Origin: Riemerella anatipestifer
Lineage (GTDB): Bacteria > Bacteroidota > Bacteroidia > Flavobacteriales > Weeksellaceae
DNA length: 64,000 bases
Direction of reading: 5' to 3'
Assembly (NCBI RefSeq): GCF_035666175.1
Contig: NZ_CP142016.1
Location: forward strand, 1,116,001 to 1,180,000
Shown here: piece after piece, positions 40,252 to 49,626 of the stretch
Layout: the number at the start of each line of letters is the position of its first letter
How positions within the stretch are numbered: position 1 is the first letter of the stretch
Notes under the pieces: model-generated
Seen by the model: the letters and a program-made list of their open reading frames with translations, nothing else
What the model was told of the DNA's origin: nothing
Database searches by the model: none
Position numbers and translations under genes: made by a program

Positions 40252-40314
40252 TTCCTAGCTAGGGAATAGTAATTCTCAAGCTAGGAAATTCTAAACGCCA
40301 CGCTAGGGAATTTT
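40252..40314. repeat. Cluster of GCTAGGGAATT repeats
   Basis: Within 63 bp the motif GCTAGGRAAT occurs three times in direct orientation (40258, 40280, 40302; spacing 22 bp each) and once inverted, making TTCCTAGCTAGGGAA nearly palindromic at 40252-40266. No hairpin followed by T residues results, so it is not a simple terminator. Confidence 0.8.
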
Positions 40315-40375
40315 AACCCAAAGAATAACAAAGAAAAAATTAAACGAAATCATTAACAACTTTAAAATAAATTTT

Positions 40376-42196
40376 ATGAAAACAAAGACTACAAAATTAA
40401 GTATATTCGCCTTTTTAGGTTTAGGGTTAGCAGCTTATGGGCAAAGTGGTAAGGTAGGTATTAACACTGGTAAACCTGCAGCTACACTAGAGGTACAACC
40501 TACTTCTACTAACTTAGCTGGAACTACTAACGAGGGGTTCATCGCTCCAAAACTTTCTAAAACGCGTATTGCTGCTATTGCTAGCCCTGTAGAAGGAACT
40601 TTGGTGTATGCCACAGACGAAGCCGACAGTAAAATTTCGGATTATACAGGTACAGATACCAAAGTAGCCAAAATCACAGAAAAAGGCTACTACTATTATA
40701 ATGGCACAGAGTGGGTAAAGAGTGCCGCAGGAACTTATAGCGAGATTTGGAAGGAGAATAAGTTTATGGACGGAAGTATTCTTAGAAGCGAGGTTATACT
40801 CCCATTCTTAGATTCGGAGGGGGAGAAAAGAAATGGGATAACCGCTTCTTTCCAATCTCCAGATAAACTGAATGAGCTTGGTTTTTCACTATCGGCTTAT
40901 GGGATAGGAATGAAAAGGTATCATAATGGGGTTACCCCTACAGCACTCGTTTTAGAAAAGTCAAGAGGCACAATAGATAACCCTACCGCTATACAAAGTA
41001 ATGATGGAATAGGTCAAATACACTTTAGAGTAGGAGACCCTACGAGTTCTTTTTCGGGAAATAGAGATGCTTCATTTTTCAGAACAACGGTATTAGAGTA
41101 TAATGATTTGAATTCGTTTTCATCTGAATTAGCTTGGGGAGTTAGACGAACAACAGACTCTAAACCCTATTTTGCGATGTTCCTCTCTCCTGATGCAGGG
41201 CTTGGAGTAGGTAATAAAGCTACTGATGAACGCCTTTTGGTAAGAGGAACTCCTGTTCATCAAAACATTGTTAAATTTAAGTCTGCCACCAATAATGATG
41301 CTTTTTGGATTACTAACCAGTCACATACTTACACCCGTGCATTTACAGCATTAGGAGAAGGGGCAGTAGGCTCTGTAATCAATATTCAAAACGATTCTAA
41401 AACAGGTACTACACAAGCCAACAGATGGATGTGGTTTAACGCCTACGACACTACCCCAGCCGACCCTGTATCTGGATACAGAGAGGGGTTGCAGTTATGG
41501 TCTTACAATACGGATAATTCTGCTCCAAGTTCAGGACCTAAACTCATTATTAAGGACAACGGAAATGTAGGGATAGGAGGTGCTTACGCTTATAAAACAA
41601 ATCCTGATATTGATGAGAAACTAGTAGTAGGTGGCTCTATTAAATCTACCGCATTAGCAGGTAATGGGCTTAAAAGTGTGATGGCAGATGAAAATGGTAA
41701 ACTGGTAGTAGGGACTTCTGCAACGGCTCTAGGCTTATGGGCTAACGATGCTAATAATAATTTAGCTAGATTGGCTACTACTTCTGATGGCACTACTGCT
41801 AGGACTAATGATAACCGCGTTACCATAGCAGACGACGGAGCGGTTACAGCTAAAAGTTTTATGGGATATAGCGGAGCTACCATCTTCCCAGACTATGTGT
41901 TCCAAAAGTATTATACAGGTACTTCTAGCCTCAAAGCAGATTATAGCTTTAAAACGCTTAGCCAAGTAGAAAACTTTGTAAAGACCAATGGGCATTTGCC
42001 AGGATATTTGTCAGCTTCTAAAATCAAAGAGCAAGGTTATATAGACCTTATGGCTACCCAGCTTACCAATGTAGAAAAGATAGAAGAACTCTACTTACAC
42101 TTATTAGAAAAAGACAAAGAGGTAAAGGCACTAAAAGCTAAAAATGAGGAACTAGAAACTCGTTTGCAAAAATTAGAAACTTTACTAAACCAGTAG
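40376..42196 (+). CDS. Secreted surface/fibre-like protein with C-terminal coiled coil
   Basis: 606 residues with a signal peptide (about 1-22, ending AAYGQ). The start of the mature protein (GKVGINTGKPAATLEVQP) is the pattern of flavobacterial surface proteins that begin VGINTxxPxATLxV. A long beta-rich middle is followed by DEKLVVGGSIKSTALAGNGLKS and then QVENFVKTNGHLPGYLSASKIKEQGYIDLMATQL and a heptad coiled coil to the C-terminus (about 560-606). This end resembles tail-fibre/intramolecular-chaperone-linked proteins of Bacteroidota, but no S74 catalytic pair is obvious. No type IX secretion C-terminal domain is seen. Role in adhesion is a guess. Confidence 0.75.
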   Translation: MKTKTTKLSIFAFLGLGLAAYGQSGKVGINTGKPAATLEVQPTSTNLAGTTNEGFIAPKLSKTRIAAIASPVEGTLVYATDEADSKISDYTGTDTKVAKITEKGYYYYNGTEWVKSAAGTYSEIWKENKFMDGSILRSEVILPFLDSEGEKRNGITASFQSPDKLNELGFSLSAYGIGMKRYHNGVTPTALVLEKSRGTIDNPTAIQSNDGIGQIHFRVGDPTSSFSGNRDASFFRTTVLEYNDLNSFSSELAWGVRRTTDSKPYFAMFLSPDAGLGVGNKATDERLLVRGTPVHQNIVKFKSATNNDAFWITNQSHTYTRAFTALGEGAVGSVINIQNDSKTGTTQANRWMWFNAYDTTPADPVSGYREGLQLWSYNTDNSAPSSGPKLIIKDNGNVGIGGAYAYKTNPDIDEKLVVGGSIKSTALAGNGLKSVMADENGKLVVGTSATALGLWANDANNNLARLATTSDGTTARTNDNRVTIADDGAVTAKSFMGYSGATIFPDYVFQKYYTGTSSLKADYSFKTLSQVENFVKTNGHLPGYLSASKIKEQGYIDLMATQLTNVEKIEELYLHLLEKDKEVKALKAKNEELETRLQKLETLLNQ

Positions 42197-42217
42197 CCTC
42201 GCTACTCTACCACAACC

Positions 42218-42252
42218 AAACACTCGTTCGCTATAAGAACGAGTGTTTTTTA
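42218..42252 (+). terminator. Terminator of the 606-residue surface protein gene
   Basis: AAACACTCGTTC pairs perfectly with GAACGAGTGTTT around a 7-base loop, followed by TTTTATC. Confidence 0.9.
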
Positions 42253-42295
42253 TCTTAATCATTGTATTTTCACAACCTAAATAACAAACAACAAA

Positions 42296-42546
42296 ATGTA
42301 CCTCATCGTATTTTTAGGACTAGGTCTATCTGTCTATGCCCAAAGCGGTAAAATCTACGGACACACTGACAGCGGTGGTCCTAGCCACTTGTACAAAGTA
42401 GAACCCACCACTGGGAATATTACCAAAACTATCATAATTATAAGACGCCACCAATGTTGATTGAGAAGATATTACCCCAAGATGATACCCACTTCTTTGT
42501 GGCAGATGTCGGTAACAATACTAATATACCACTGATAAAAAAGTAA
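42296..42546 (+). pseudogene. Decayed gene for a secreted protein of the WEDIAQDDTHF family
   Basis: The first 54 codons read as a secreted protein (MYLIVFLGLGLSVYAQSGK with a signal peptide, then a GGPSHLYKVEPTTGNITKT segment). A frame change then gives ATNVD, a TGA at 42462-42464 where the family has Trp, and EDIT; a further shift gives QDDTHFFVADVGNN before a final stop at 42544. Joined, these pieces spell ATNVDWEDI-QDDTHFFVADVGNN, a motif I know from flavobacterial secreted proteins. At least two frameshifts, one nonsense change and loss of the rest of the gene are implied. The leader resembles that of the preceding surface protein. Confidence 0.75.
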
Positions 42547-42581
42547 ACCGTACCTATACCCTCCCAAATGTATAAAAATTG

Positions 42582-42589
42582 TATCTTTG
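42582..42589 (+). promoter_or_regulatory. -7 box of the His-rich receptor locus
   Basis: TATCTTTG, ending 9 bp before the ATG at 42599. No consensus -33 box is visible, which would fit an activator- or repressor-controlled promoter. A TTG overlapping this box is not a credible start. Confidence 0.5.
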
Positions 42590-42598
42590 CGGGCAGGA

Positions 42599-42967
42599 AT
42601 GTTAAAGAAGTATCCGTTTATCTACTTAATACTAATTTTTACACTCTCCACAAAAATTCTAATTTTCGGTGGAGAGTGGTCTTTGGATACCTATACTCAT
42701 AACATTAGCAATCATCAAGAAAGAAATCAAGAAGACAACGAGTGCTTAAAAGGTATCATCTGCAATCATCACACTCATTTTAGTGCGCAGAAACATTACA
42801 AATCTTTTTTCTCTGCCTCTTACTTTGTTTTGCCTAAGCTGGTAAATATTCCCTCACTTCTGAAACATAAAAGGGAGAAAAAAATAGCAGATTATAGAAA
42901 GTGGCAGATAGTAAAATATACTTTCACTCATTCTAATAGAGGACCTCCTCATCTAAAACTATCTTAG
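42599..42967 (+). CDS. Small membrane-anchored protein with a Cys/His cluster
   Basis: About 122 residues of no family I can name. A hydrophobic N-terminal helix (about 6-23, FIYLILIFTLSTKILIF) is followed by a polar part that contains CLKGIICNHHTHFSAQKH (about 48-65), a C-x6-C-x-HH-x-H pattern suited to binding a metal ion, then a basic C-terminus. It is the first gene before a TonB-dependent receptor and a His-rich lipoprotein. A role as a metal-binding accessory or sensor of this uptake locus is inference. The frame is open to a TTG at 42587, rejected because it lies in the -7 box. Confidence 0.6.
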   Translation: MLKKYPFIYLILIFTLSTKILIFGGEWSLDTYTHNISNHQERNQEDNECLKGIICNHHTHFSAQKHYKSFFSASYFVLPKLVNIPSLLKHKREKKIADYRKWQIVKYTFTHSNRGPPHLKLS

Positions 42968-43090
42968 TTATTACAATATGCTACCCTTTCTACAAAGGTA
43001 GCATCTATCGGTTTTAATCAAATTTTGTAAAACTTTGAATATAAACTACCATTATTTTGTGGTGGTTTGTATCATGGTAAATCACTACAA

Positions 43091-45142
43091 ATGAATTTAG
43101 AAAAAATGAGAGGAATACTCCTTTTATGCTTCTTTTCGTGGGTAGTAGGCATTGCCCAAACCCCAAAAGAAAAAACAATAGATACGGTTAGTATCAGCGA
43201 AAATAGAAAACAAATAGTTCTAAACCCAATACAGAAAATAAAGGAGTATACAGGAAGTCATCTAGCCGAAATGTTAAAAAACACTCCTGGCGTTAGCATC
43301 GTACAAACTGGAGCTAATGTTTCTAAACCAATTATAGAAGGGCTATCTAGTAATCGTGTCTTGATACTACACAATGGTGTAAAATTATTAAATCAGGACT
43401 GGTCAGATCATCATGCACCAGAGGTAGATATTACAGCTTACCAAGATGTAAAAATTATAAAAGGGGCAAGGAGCGTTCGCTATGGTAGTGGAGCTTTAGG
43501 CGGCGTTATTCTATTATCCCCTAAACCTTTATCTTTTCATAATGGCTTGAATGGCTCCGTAAGTATTTCTGGAAACTCTAATGACGGGAAGTCTATTATC
43601 AATACCATTGTTAGGAGTTCTATAAAAAATACTTGGGCATGGCAAATACAACAGAGCTACCACTATTCTGGCGACTATAAAACAGCTAATTATTATGTGA
43701 ACAATACAGGCTACCGACAACTTAATACTTTGGGAATGATAGGCTACAAAAAGGGCATCTTTTCTGGAACATTAAGTTTCAACCGATTTTATACCGAAAT
43801 GGGTGTCTTTTATGGTTCATTAACAGGAAATATAGAAGAGTTTAGTCAAAAAATTAACGATAGCGCCCCCGAAAAAACCAGTGCTTTTGCTTACGATATC
43901 AATGCCCCTAAACAAAATACAACTCACCTTACACTAAAGTTTAATTCAAAATTAAATTTTGATACAGAAAATTTTGTAACTATTGATTACAGCTATCAAA
44001 ACAACTACCGAAAAGAATTTGATGTTAGGCGACTAGACAGAACAAGTATTCCTACTCAACATCTTAATTTAGATTCACACTTAATTGAAAGTATATGGAA
44101 TAAAACTTATTTCAAAAACCTAAAAGGAAGCATTGGACTACAATATCATTATCAAGAAAACACCAATATTCCAGGAACGGGCGTCCCTCCAACTATTCCT
44201 AATTATCTTCTTCATAATTATGCAGCTTTCTTTACTTCAGAATATTTTAAAAACTCTTGGAGAGCAGAATTGGGACTAAGATATGACTACCGCAAAACAA
44301 ATGCACTAGGCTATAATTTTTTAGGAAACTTATACGGTAGTAAAAGAACTTTTTCTAACCTTTCATACAATCTATTGGTAGAAAAAAAGCTGGCTGAAAG
44401 ATGGAACTATTCTTTAGATTTTGGTTTAGCGTGGAGAAGTCCAGAACCTTATGAAATGTATGTAAATGGCAAGCAACACGGTATCCCTATTTTTTATATT
44501 GGCAAAGAAGATTTAGAATCTGAAAAAGGATTTAAAATATCTCAAAAAATAGGCTACCTCCACAAAAATCTCAAAATTGATGTATCTACTTTTTTACAAC
44601 CAATAAATGGATATATTTACAGTATCCCTAGTGGTAACTATAAATATCTTTTTTCTGGCCCCTCTATTATCTTCCAAATGGTTCAGAGTAATGCTTTTTT
44701 TAGAGGTGGGGACATTTCCCTAGACTGGAAAATATCATCTCATTTGCGTTATAAAACAAATGTATCTGTAGTCTATGCTAATGATGCCAAGACTAAAGAC
44801 TATTTGCCAATGATTCCTCCTCTTACTCTTTACCAACAGTGGAAATGGCAAATACCCTCTAACCTACTCAATTATCTATACATTACTGCTGAACATCAAT
44901 ACGCCGCACAACAGAAAAGATACAATCCCAAACAAGATCTAATGCCACCTCCTAGTGCTTATCATACATTTGGATTTAATATTGCAACCGAATTCTACTA
45001 CACCAAACAGAACACCTGTTTTGTAGCACTAGGCATTAGCAATCTTACCAACCAACAATATAAAAATTATACTGACCATTTTAGATATTTTGTTCATGCT
45101 AAAGGAATAGATTTCCAATTAAAAACCATTATTAATTTTTAA
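43091..45142 (+). CDS. TonB-dependent outer membrane receptor, probable metal or haem type
   Basis: About 683 residues. A signal peptide (FFSWVVGIAQ) leads to the plug domain with GSHLAEMLKNTPGVSIVQTGANVSKPIIEGLSSNRVLILHNGVKL and then QDWSDHHAPEVD, a His/acid-rich loop at the place where ZnuD-like and related metal receptors carry such residues. KIIKGARSVRYGSGALGGVI closes the plug; the beta-barrel ends with FQLKTIINF. There is no CarboxypepD domain. ATG 43091 is taken as start (another at 43106). It is followed 20 bp later by a His-rich lipoprotein. Substrate is inferred as zinc, copper, iron or haem, and is not established. Confidence 0.9.
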   Translation: MNLEKMRGILLLCFFSWVVGIAQTPKEKTIDTVSISENRKQIVLNPIQKIKEYTGSHLAEMLKNTPGVSIVQTGANVSKPIIEGLSSNRVLILHNGVKLLNQDWSDHHAPEVDITAYQDVKIIKGARSVRYGSGALGGVILLSPKPLSFHNGLNGSVSISGNSNDGKSIINTIVRSSIKNTWAWQIQQSYHYSGDYKTANYYVNNTGYRQLNTLGMIGYKKGIFSGTLSFNRFYTEMGVFYGSLTGNIEEFSQKINDSAPEKTSAFAYDINAPKQNTTHLTLKFNSKLNFDTENFVTIDYSYQNNYRKEFDVRRLDRTSIPTQHLNLDSHLIESIWNKTYFKNLKGSIGLQYHYQENTNIPGTGVPPTIPNYLLHNYAAFFTSEYFKNSWRAELGLRYDYRKTNALGYNFLGNLYGSKRTFSNLSYNLLVEKKLAERWNYSLDFGLAWRSPEPYEMYVNGKQHGIPIFYIGKEDLESEKGFKISQKIGYLHKNLKIDVSTFLQPINGYIYSIPSGNYKYLFSGPSIIFQMVQSNAFFRGGDISLDWKISSHLRYKTNVSVVYANDAKTKDYLPMIPPLTLYQQWKWQIPSNLLNYLYITAEHQYAAQQKRYNPKQDLMPPPSAYHTFGFNIATEFYYTKQNTCFVALGISNLTNQQYKNYTDHFRYFVHAKGIDFQLKTIINF

Positions 45143-45162
45143 CCATTTAATTTTTATTTTTT

Positions 45163-46050
45163 ATGAAAAAGAAATTTTCATTCAACCATTTAGTTATGGT
45201 ATTGATTTTTATCGTTAGTGTGATAAGTGTACAATCCTGTAATAGGGACGACTCTCCACTTGCACCAACCGACGAAACTACTGATAAAGGGCACGAAGAG
45301 TGGGCTAAAGTCACTTTTAAATTCACTAAAGGACATCTTCATGGTACAAATTTTCACGGAGACCCTATAAATCCTAAAACCAAATATTTCAAATCAGTAC
45401 AAGAGATTTCTTATGAAATTAATGAAAAGGGGGATGTAGTCCCTAGTACCCAAGAACCCATTCGTTTTATACAAGGAAGCGAATATGGACTTGAGATAAC
45501 TTATTATAATAAAAAAGGGGAAGTCGTTAATCAAGAATTTGTTTCTGAAAAAATGGCACCAATTCATCAACACTTTTTTATGATTAAAGATACAAAATCA
45601 TTAGAAGGTAAACCTCTTAGTTTACAAACTCTAGATGTACTTAATTACACCTATAGAGACACTGTACCTTGGGATAAAATGATACGCTATGGAGGAGAAT
45701 TAAGAGATACTAAAGATCCTATAGGATTAAAAGGCTATTTTTCTGTCAAGGAAAAATATATCAATTTTGCTCTAAACGTTGTCTTAGTTCATGTTATTAA
45801 AGGAAACAAACTAGATGACAATGGTAATCCTTATCCATTCCATAATCCTAGCAAAAGAATTTTAGGAGTACAAGACCTCAATTTGAATATACCCGTAAGA
45901 GTATACGCTGCACATCCTGAAGGTGATTATGAAATTGATGACCTTATCAACGATATTGCAAAAGAATTTAACATTAGTTACGAAGAAGCTGAAAAAGATT
46001 GGGATGAATCATTTGATGCACCTCATGACAGCAGCAAATATTGGCTATAA
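45163..46050 (+). CDS. Histidine-rich lipoprotein of the TonB receptor locus
   Basis: 295 residues with a lipoprotein signal (IVSVISVQSCNRDD; Cys at about 26). Histidines cluster in GHLHGTNFHGDP (about 57-68) and in MAPIHQHFFMI (about 127-137), with further HVIKG, HNPS and AAHPEGD sites. The body looks beta-rich. Lipoproteins next to TonB receptors often bind the ligand at the cell surface or hand it over, so a metal- or haem-binding role for the pair is likely, by inference. The family is not one I can name. A strong hairpin follows the stop. Confidence 0.75.
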   Translation: MKKKFSFNHLVMVLIFIVSVISVQSCNRDDSPLAPTDETTDKGHEEWAKVTFKFTKGHLHGTNFHGDPINPKTKYFKSVQEISYEINEKGDVVPSTQEPIRFIQGSEYGLEITYYNKKGEVVNQEFVSEKMAPIHQHFFMIKDTKSLEGKPLSLQTLDVLNYTYRDTVPWDKMIRYGGELRDTKDPIGLKGYFSVKEKYINFALNVVLVHVIKGNKLDDNGNPYPFHNPSKRILGVQDLNLNIPVRVYAAHPEGDYEIDDLINDIAKEFNISYEEAEKDWDESFDAPHDSSKYWL

Positions 46051-46084
46051 ATCTTTTCTTCTTCAATAAAGCATGAACAAAACA

Positions 46085-46117
46085 AAATGGGACTACATAT
46101 AATATGTAGTCCCATTT
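46085..46117. terminator. Hairpin between the His-rich lipoprotein gene and secA
   Basis: AAATGGGACTACATA pairs perfectly with TATGTAGTCCCATTT around a 3-base loop. A T-rich stretch (TTTTGTTTTG) follows on the minus strand, so it serves secA best; it probably also slows plus-strand transcripts. Confidence 0.75.
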
Positions 46118-46134
46118 AAATAATACTAAATGCT

Positions 46135-49100
46135 CTATGCTGGTATCTCTCCCTTATAAAGGAAAGAAATAATTTCCTTATTGATTTTATCTACCATCTC
46201 ACTAAACAAGTGGAAAGACTCTTGCTTATAAATCACCAATGGGTCTTTCTGCTCGTAAACTGCTCCTTGAGAAGAACGGCGTAAGTCGTCCATTTCTCTT
46301 AGATGAAGTTTCCAATTCTCATCAATAATAGATAAGCAAATGTTTTTCTCAAAATCGTTGATAAGGCTATCACACTGCGTTTCGTATGCTTCTTTAAGAT
46401 CAGCGAGAATAGTCATTGTCTTAGTACCATCACTAAAAGGCACTTGTATCATCTTAAACATATTACCTTGGTTTTGGTACACATTTTCAATAATAGGGAA
46501 CGACTTTTCTTTAAGCAAATTAAGTTTCATCTCATAATCTTCTTGAGCCTTTTTGAAAACAATATCGGTAAGTTCCTTAACTGTTTTATTTTTAAAATCC
46601 GCTTCGGATACAGGAGCTTCCATAGTAAAGTATTTAATAACTTCAAACTCAAAATCTTTGTAATCTCCGTGCATCTTGGTTTGATTAACAATAGAATGAG
46701 ACACATCAAATATCATATTAGCAATATCATACTTTAAGTGGTCTCCAAAGAGTGCATTCTTTCTTCTCTTATAAATCACATCTCTCTGCTTATTCATTAC
46801 ATCATCGTACTCCAACAATCTTTTACGAATACCAAAGTTGTTTTCCTCCACTTTCTTCTGTGCCCTTTCAATAGACTTAGTAATCATGGAGTGCTGTATT
46901 ACCTCGCCCTCTTTATGCCCTAGTCTATCCATCATTTTTGCAATTCTTTCTGAACCGAAAAGACGCATCAAATTGTCCTCTAACGATACATAGAACTGTG
47001 AACTACCTGGGTCTCCTTGTCTTCCTGCACGACCTCTCAACTGTCTGTCCACACGGCGAGAATCATGTCTTTCTGTACCAATAATAGCCAAACCTCCAGC
47101 ATCTTTCACTTCTTTACTCAGCTTAATATCGGTACCACGACCCGCCATATTAGTTGCTATGGTTACAACACCAGCCCTTCCTGCTTCGGCAACAATCTCT
47201 GCCTCCTTTTTGTGAAGTTTAGCATTAAGCACTTGGTGCGGAATTTTTCTTAATTGTAATGCTTTAGAAAGTAGTTGCGAAATTTCTACCGAAGTCGTAC
47301 CCACTAAAACAGGTCTTCCTGCCGAAGTTAATTTCTCCACTTCTTCTATTACAGCATTATATTTTTCACGATTGGTTTTATATACTAAATCGTGTTTATC
47401 ATTTCTTTGTATCGGACGGTTGGTCGGAATCACCACCACATCTAATTTATAGATTTCCCAGAACTCGCCTGCCTCTGTTTCGGCAGTACCCGTCATACCC
47501 GCTAGCTTGTTGTACATACGGAAATAGTTCTGAAGAGTAATTGTAGCAAAAGTCTGAGTAGCCGCTTCTATCTTTACATTTTCTTTAGCTTCTATAGCTT
47601 GATGCAAACCGTCTGAATAACGGCGTCCTTCCATAATACGACCCGTTTGCTCATCTACAATCTTTACCTCACCATCCATCACCACATATTGGTCGTCTTT
47701 TTCAAAAAGGGTGTATGCCTTTAGAAGCTGGTTAAGCGTGTGTATCCTCTCTGATTTTACAGCAAAGTCTCTAAACAAGTCCTCTTTCTTAGCAAACTCT
47801 TCTTCTTTAGGTAAATTCTGTGCTTCTAATTCCGCCAATTCAGTTCCTATATCTTGTAGAACGAAGAAATTAGGGTCAGAGTTTCCTTGAGACATATACT
47901 CAACCCCTTTGTCTGTAAGGTCTATCTGATTATTTTTTTCATCAATCACGAAATAAAGGTCTTTATCTACCTTTGGCATTTCACGATTGTTATCTTGCAT
48001 ATATTGTGCTTCTACTTTCTGTAAAAGCGTTTTGTTACCTGTTTCTGAAAGGAACTTTATCAGTTGTCTATTTTTAGGTAAACCTCTGTACGCTTGTAAA
48101 AGTTTAAAGCCACCTTCTTTAGTATTTCCTTGAGTAATTAGTTTTTTTGCTTCGTGGAATATTGTAGAAACCGTTTTCTTCTGAACATCTACAATTCTAT
48201 CTACAGAAGGCTTAAGAACATCAAACTCTTGTCTGTCTCCCTGAGGCACTGGACCTGATATAATCAAAGGCGTTCTAGCATCATCTATCAATACAGAGTC
48301 CACCTCATCTACGATAGCATAGTTAAGTTCACCCTGTACCATTTCGTTAGGTGAATTTACCATATTATCTCTTAGGTAATCAAAACCAAACTCATTATTA
48401 GTTCCGTAAGTAATGTTACATTGATAAGCCTTTCTTCTAGCATCAGAGTTAGGCTGATGATTATCAATACAATCTATACTAAGCCCGTGAAATTCGTACA
48501 ATGGCCCCATCCAAGCGGAGTCTCTTCTCGCAAGGTAGTCATTCACCGTTACCACATGCACTCCTCTTCCTGGTAAGGCATTAAGGTAAATAGGTAGTGT
48601 ACCTACTAAAGTTTTACCTTCCCCAGTAGCCATCTCTGCTATCTTACCGCCGTGTAAGACCACACCTCCTATAAACTGAACATCGTAATGAACCATGTCC
48701 CACTGCACCTTAGTCCCTGCGGCATCCCAATGATTTAGCCAAACCGCCTCATCACCTTCTAGCACAACGAAATCTTTAGTTGCAGCTAAAGCTCTATCTC
48801 TATCGTTAGCCTTTACTCTAATTTCTCCATTTTGAGCCCATCTTCGTGCCGTTTCTTTTAGTACAGCAAAGGCTTCAGGAAGAATATCTGTAAGTACTTT
48901 CTCTTCTATCTGATAGGCTTCTTTTTTAAGCTCTTCTATTTTGTTGAATAAAGCTTCTTTTTCATCAACATCTTTAGAGGTTTTAATTTTCTCCTTAAGT
49001 TCTTCTACTTGAGAGGTTATTTTAGAGGTTGCTTCTTTAATTTTATTCTGAAACTCTTCTGTTTTTTGTCTCAAACCATCGTCCGAAAGTTTTCCTACTT

Positions 49101-49206
49101 CTGGTTCAACAGCTTTTATTTTAGCAACTACTTTCTTTACCTCTTTAAGGTCTTTTTCATTTTTATTTCCGAGGAAACTTTTAAGGATTGTGTTTAAAAA
49201 ACTCAT
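46135..49206 (-). CDS. secA: Preprotein translocase subunit SecA
   Basis: 1023 residues, within the large Bacteroidota form. SecA is the ATPase that drives proteins through SecYEG. Walker A ([20 protein letters not shown]), the [19 protein letters not shown] block (Walker B), [11 protein letters not shown], and [13 protein letters not shown] with the [19 protein letters not shown] motor motif are intact. The C-terminus ends FLYKGEIPA: the zinc-binding CxCxSGxxxxxCC/H tail for SecB and lipids is missing, as I recall for many Bacteroidota. The N-terminal region (about 20-100) has an additional coiled-coil stretch rich in Lys and Glu. Confidence 0.98.
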   Translation of the reverse strand: MSFLNTILKSFLGNKNEKDLKEVKKVVAKIKAVEPEVGKLSDDGLRQKTEEFQNKIKEATSKITSQVEELKEKIKTSKDVDEKEALFNKIEELKKEAYQIEEKVLTDILPEAFAVLKETARRWAQNGEIRVKANDRDRALAATKDFVVLEGDEAVWLNHWDAAGTKVQWDMVHYDVQFIGGVVLHGGKIAEMATGEGKTLVGTLPIYLNALPGRGVHVVTVNDYLARRDSAWMGPLYEFHGLSIDCIDNHQPNSDARRKAYQCNITYGTNNEFGFDYLRDNMVNSPNEMVQGELNYAIVDEVDSVLIDDARTPLIISGPVPQGDRQEFDVLKPSVDRIVDVQKKTVSTIFHEAKKLITQGNTKEGGFKLLQAYRGLPKNRQLIKFLSETGNKTLLQKVEAQYMQDNNREMPKVDKDLYFVIDEKNNQIDLTDKGVEYMSQGNSDPNFFVLQDIGTELAELEAQNLPKEEEFAKKEDLFRDFAVKSERIHTLNQLLKAYTLFEKDDQYVVMDGEVKIVDEQTGRIMEGRRYSDGLHQAIEAKENVKIEAATQTFATITLQNYFRMYNKLAGMTGTAETEAGEFWEIYKLDVVVIPTNRPIQRNDKHDLVYKTNREKYNAVIEEVEKLTSAGRPVLVGTTSVEISQLLSKALQLRKIPHQVLNAKLHKKEAEIVAEAGRAGVVTIATNMAGRGTDIKLSKEVKDAGGLAIIGTERHDSRRVDRQLRGRAGRQGDPGSSQFYVSLEDNLMRLFGSERIAKMMDRLGHKEGEVIQHSMITKSIERAQKKVEENNFGIRKRLLEYDDVMNKQRDVIYKRRKNALFGDHLKYDIANMIFDVSHSIVNQTKMHGDYKDFEFEVIKYFTMEAPVSEADFKNKTVKELTDIVFKKAQEDYEMKLNLLKEKSFPIIENVYQNQGNMFKMIQVPFSDGTKTMTILADLKEAYETQCDSLINDFEKNICLSIIDENWKLHLREMDDLRRSSQGAVYEQKDPLVIYKQESFHLFSEMVDKINKEIISFLYKGEIPA

Positions 49207-49260
49207 AATCTAATTGTTCATTTTTTCAGCTATAATGCTGGTGCTTTTTGATAGTAACTA

Positions 49261-49296
49261 AAAAGGAAACTTACAGCCGTAATGCTGCAAGTTTCA
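49261..49296 (-). terminator. Terminator of the DUF2795 gene
   Basis: GAAACTTaCAGC pairs with GCTGcAAGTTTC (one mismatch) around a 6-base loop, followed on the minus strand by CCTTTTTAG. Confidence 0.7.
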
Positions 49297-49311
49297 CAAT
49301 TGTGTCTAATT

Positions 49312-49533
49312 TTAATATTCGTCTTCGTTCCAAAGGAAGTCTTCGTCCGTAGGATAATCGCTCCATACTTCCTCTATGCTCTCGTAGATTTCGCCTTCGT
49401 CTTCTATCGCCTGAAGGTTTTCTACTACTTCCATTGGAGCACCTGTTCTAATAGCGTAGTCTATAAGCTCCGCTTTTGTCATTGGCCAAGGGGCATCACT
49501 TAAATAAGATGCCAATTCTAATGTCCAGTACAT
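49312..49533 (-). CDS. DUF2795 domain protein
   Basis: 73 residues, short and acidic. The sequence MYWTLELASYLSDAPWPMTK, IDYAIRTGAPMEVVENLQ and EIYESIEEVWSDYPTDEDF fits the DUF2795 family of small flavobacterial proteins, recalled from related genomes. No function is known. A -7 box (TATTTTTG, 49559-49552 on the minus strand) lies 18 bp before the ATG, and a terminator follows the stop, so it is transcribed alone. Confidence 0.85.
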   Translation of the reverse strand: MYWTLELASYLSDAPWPMTKAELIDYAIRTGAPMEVVENLQAIEDEGEIYESIEEVWSDYPTDEDFLWNEDEY

Positions 49534-49626
49534 AATATTCTATATTTTTTGCAAAAATAAAAAATAAAGTGAATTATTCTTTATCTTTAAAGTTATAATT
49601 AAAGGTTAATTTATAAATACTTGCGA

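Noticed and set aside
39230-42546. Prophage remnant, because of an HU-like gene and a fibre-like protein together
   Set aside because: No integrase, capsid, terminase, lysis gene or attachment-site duplication is visible; the fibre-like protein has a signal peptide and looks like a surface protein.
46340-47253. Several plus-strand ORFs of 60-97 codons inside secA
   Set aside because: Antisense shadows of a highly conserved gene without their own promoters or recognisable domains.
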